NCBI GenBank assembly: GCA_011503125.2
Contig: WWBZ02000033.1
Coordinates: forward strand, 744,001 to 808,000
DNA length: 64,000 nucleotides
Origin: Botryosphaeria dothidea
Lineage: Eukaryota; Ascomycota; Dothideomycetes; Botryosphaeriales; Botryosphaeriaceae
Reading direction: 5' to 3'
Part shown: piece by piece, positions 62,194 to 64,000 of the stretch
Layout of the letters: every line of letters starts with the position of its first letter
Position numbering within the stretch: position 1 is the stretch's first letter
The notes under the pieces: generated by a model
What the model saw: only the letters and a program-made list of their open reading frames with translations
Database searches by the model: none
Told to the model about the DNA's origin: nothing
Position numbers and translations under genes: made by a program

Positions 62194-63873
62194 TCAAATG
62201 GGGCATTCATCATCTTCAAAATGGTAGATCTTCGTGCATCGCCCGTCGTGAATATCGGAGAAATTGGAAAAGTGCCTTGTTGATACATTTTCGGCAGTAG
62301 CGGGCCTTGAAAGATGGAATCTGCCGCACTCGCAAACGTTATTATTCTTCATCAAGCCGTCGCTAATCAGTCCAACGGATGGGTTTCTTCCGTTTTGAAG
62401 GCTTTCCAAAAGCTCCTCCATGTCGAATTTGTCGGAAACCCATGGATCATCTAGGTTGATGCGCCGATAAGTGAGGAATTCGGTCTGAACAGCTGCCCGG
62501 ACTGTGCGCAGAGTCTCATCGCAGGTCAGTGGATACTCACGGTAATAGTGCTCAAAACAACGGCCCCCGGGCGGCTCCGACCCCTTTTCCCCATTTTCCT
62601 CATATCGATCCCAAGCTTCATCAAGTTGATCGACAGCTTTCTTAGCTCGAGTCAAGAGAAGCTGGAAAAAACTCCAACCCGTCTCAAGCTTCTTGGTCCA
62701 ACACCGCCTCTGGTATTTTCGAAGTGCACAGGCAAGCTCTGATGGTGAGAATTCCTGGTGCATGCAGGTTTCCATCGTGGTATCTAGTTCTCCGTCGAAG
62801 CACAGGGTCAGAGAAACAGAAGCCTTTGGTTTTGCATCTCGGTAAAATGAAAGTAGCATTAGCAGACAAGCAATCATGCCAAAAAGGTCTTCTTCCGCAC
62901 ATCCTGCTTCAGCAACAAGGAAAGTTATCATAACGAGGGTGTGGAGTGGGTGAAGCTGGAGTTTCAAGCCACAATTCGTACAGAGCTTCTGAAACAAACC
63001 GCTTGTAGATGGCGTATCTGATATTGTGAGAACAACATCCATCGAATGGCATATAGCCTGTGCGGAAGTATGACAGAATTTGTGTTTCCAACTCCAAGGT
63101 ACTCTTGTGTGCCCAGCCAGGCGCATTTGTCGGATGCAATCAGCATCAACATCCCATCTACCGCAGGTGCTGACTTCATCTCCTGGAAAAAGGCTCTCCT
63201 TATTGAATTCGTCTAGGATCGAGGGCCGGAGGTCTGTGTGAGACTTGACTGTGGTGGCCATGAGACTGTCAAGAAGGGTATAGCCTTTATCATTGATGAA
63301 ATCAAAACCAGAATTAAAAGCATCAGAATACCATGTTTCGTTGAGTAGACAACGCAGTATACTAAAACAAGCCTCGCCACCATCCAAGTAGCCGACTGCG
63401 AGATGGAGGAGAGAAGTCATGTGTGTATCAATATCTTCCTTTGTGAGCTTGGGTACAAGTTGGGAGACAAGGTCCAAGTTACGAGTCATGATGGCCAATC
63501 TCAGAGATTCCAGGAACAGCTCATTTGGTTGTCGCGTCGCAGTCTTGGCAATAGCTGGTAAGGCAACCGGAAGGTCGCTTGGCCTGATGTTGGTAAAGTC
63601 ATTGTGTTCAAGCGCATTGCGGAGCCTTTCCTGAATCGGGACGTCGTACCATTCCGCTGACCAGTCATCTTTGTCGTCTTCGTACTGTTCATAGATACGG
63701 ATTGTCTATCTACAGAGCGGCGACGGGCTTTTGATATCTTCAGACATCTCTGGATCTGTGGAACTGTATGCAAAGGGTTCAAGCTCGCGAGCCGTCCATA
63801 CTCGGGGACCACGACCCCAATATTTTGCTGTTTTGAATGCGTACATCTGAAATTGGGAAATCCATGAGGCCAT
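62194..63873 (-). CDS. Fungal accessory unknown protein, in-frame TAG or unresolved intron near its N-terminus
   Basis: I do not recognise a named function. From 63705 down to 62194 a single frame encodes about 503 residues: TIRIYEQYEDDKDDWSAEWYDVPIQERLRNALEHND, a helical region with an ankyrin-like feel (TSLLHLAVGYLDGGEACFSILRCLLNE), then GYTLLDSLM, CGRWDVDADCIRQM and WKHKFCHTSAQAICHSMD. The Cys/His-rich segments (CGRWD, CHTSAQ, CECGRFH near the C-terminus) may bind metal. The same frame is open upstream from an ATG at 63873 (MASWISQFQMYAFKTAKYWGRGPRVWTARELEPF) but is cut by TAG at 63706-63708. Either an intron removes it (donor GTATGG after GRGPR, acceptor ATAG directly before ACAATC, about 96 nt) or it is a nonsense codon. 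Further upstream exons may lie beyond the window. The type occurs in fungal accessory regions; this is from general memory only. Confidence 0.65.
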
Positions 63874-64000
63874 GACTCTATCTGCGCGTCAGTGGTCATC
63901 ACTCGTACGTAGCTGAAGCAGGCAGAGTCTCTGCTCCCGGAAGTCAGACGCTAAGCATTGACGTAATATCCCACGAGTGAATGCATGAGAGATACAGAGA
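63874..64000. other. Window edge
   Basis: 127 nt upstream of the accessory gene's first in-frame ATG; an earlier exon could lie here or outside the window. Confidence 0.4.

Overview
The window is nuclear DNA from a filamentous ascomycete (Pezizomycotina). Short GT-AG introns (about 40-110 nt, often with CTAAC or CTGAC before the acceptor), a Neurospora-type het-C gene, an AA11-like polysaccharide monooxygenase, a homeobox regulator and an aldehyde dehydrogenase close to the Alternaria/Cladosporium allergens Alt a 10/Cla h 10 all fit. The class Dothideomycetes is my best guess, by inference only. Genes lie on both strands, there are no operons, and I see no CRISPR, rRNA, tRNA or intact transposon.

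Left part (1-20 kb): het-C truncated by the window edge; an intronless 938-aa acidic unknown; a secreted AA11-like LPMO; a Snf5/Sfh1-type chromatin remodelling subunit with a C-terminal GATA-like finger; a small polyQ nuclear-type unknown divergent from TFIIA gamma; a single-pass membrane Lys/Glu-rich protein; the ER cargo receptor Erv29/Surf4; and a nucleoside hydrolase.

Middle (20-40 kb): an accessory gene of about 1,500 codons with a CorA-like C-terminus that carries two in-frame stops and one frameshift, so it looks decayed; a Myb-like protein with many SUMO-consensus sites; VPS11, divergent from an ALY/REF mRNA export factor (Yra1/Mlo3) whose RRM is split by a 1,024-nt intron; an ALDH; a HAD-fold protein that has lost its nucleophilic Asp; and a classical SDR.

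Right part (40-64 kb): a 3.25 kb gene-free stretch; a glutamine-rich homeobox factor with a 2.2 kb GC-rich upstream region; a glycerol-3-phosphate-phosphatase-like HAD with a 17-nt micro-exon and a probable GC-AG intron; the nucleolar GTPase Nug1; a putative mitochondrial unknown; P5C dehydrogenase (proline catabolism); an HRI-type eIF2-alpha kinase; a nuclear-type unknown; an SDR with Phe in place of the catalytic Tyr; and, at the edge, a second accessory gene with an in-frame TAG.

Most genes are housekeeping. The accessory parts are the het-C edge, the CorA-like locus and the 62-64 kb gene. The most unusual signals are the long Yra1/Mlo3 intron, the decayed CorA-like locus, the pseudo-HAD and the micro-exon phosphatase. 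I saw no clear multi-gene novel system. All exon boundaries were inferred by eye from frame continuity, splice sites and family consensus.
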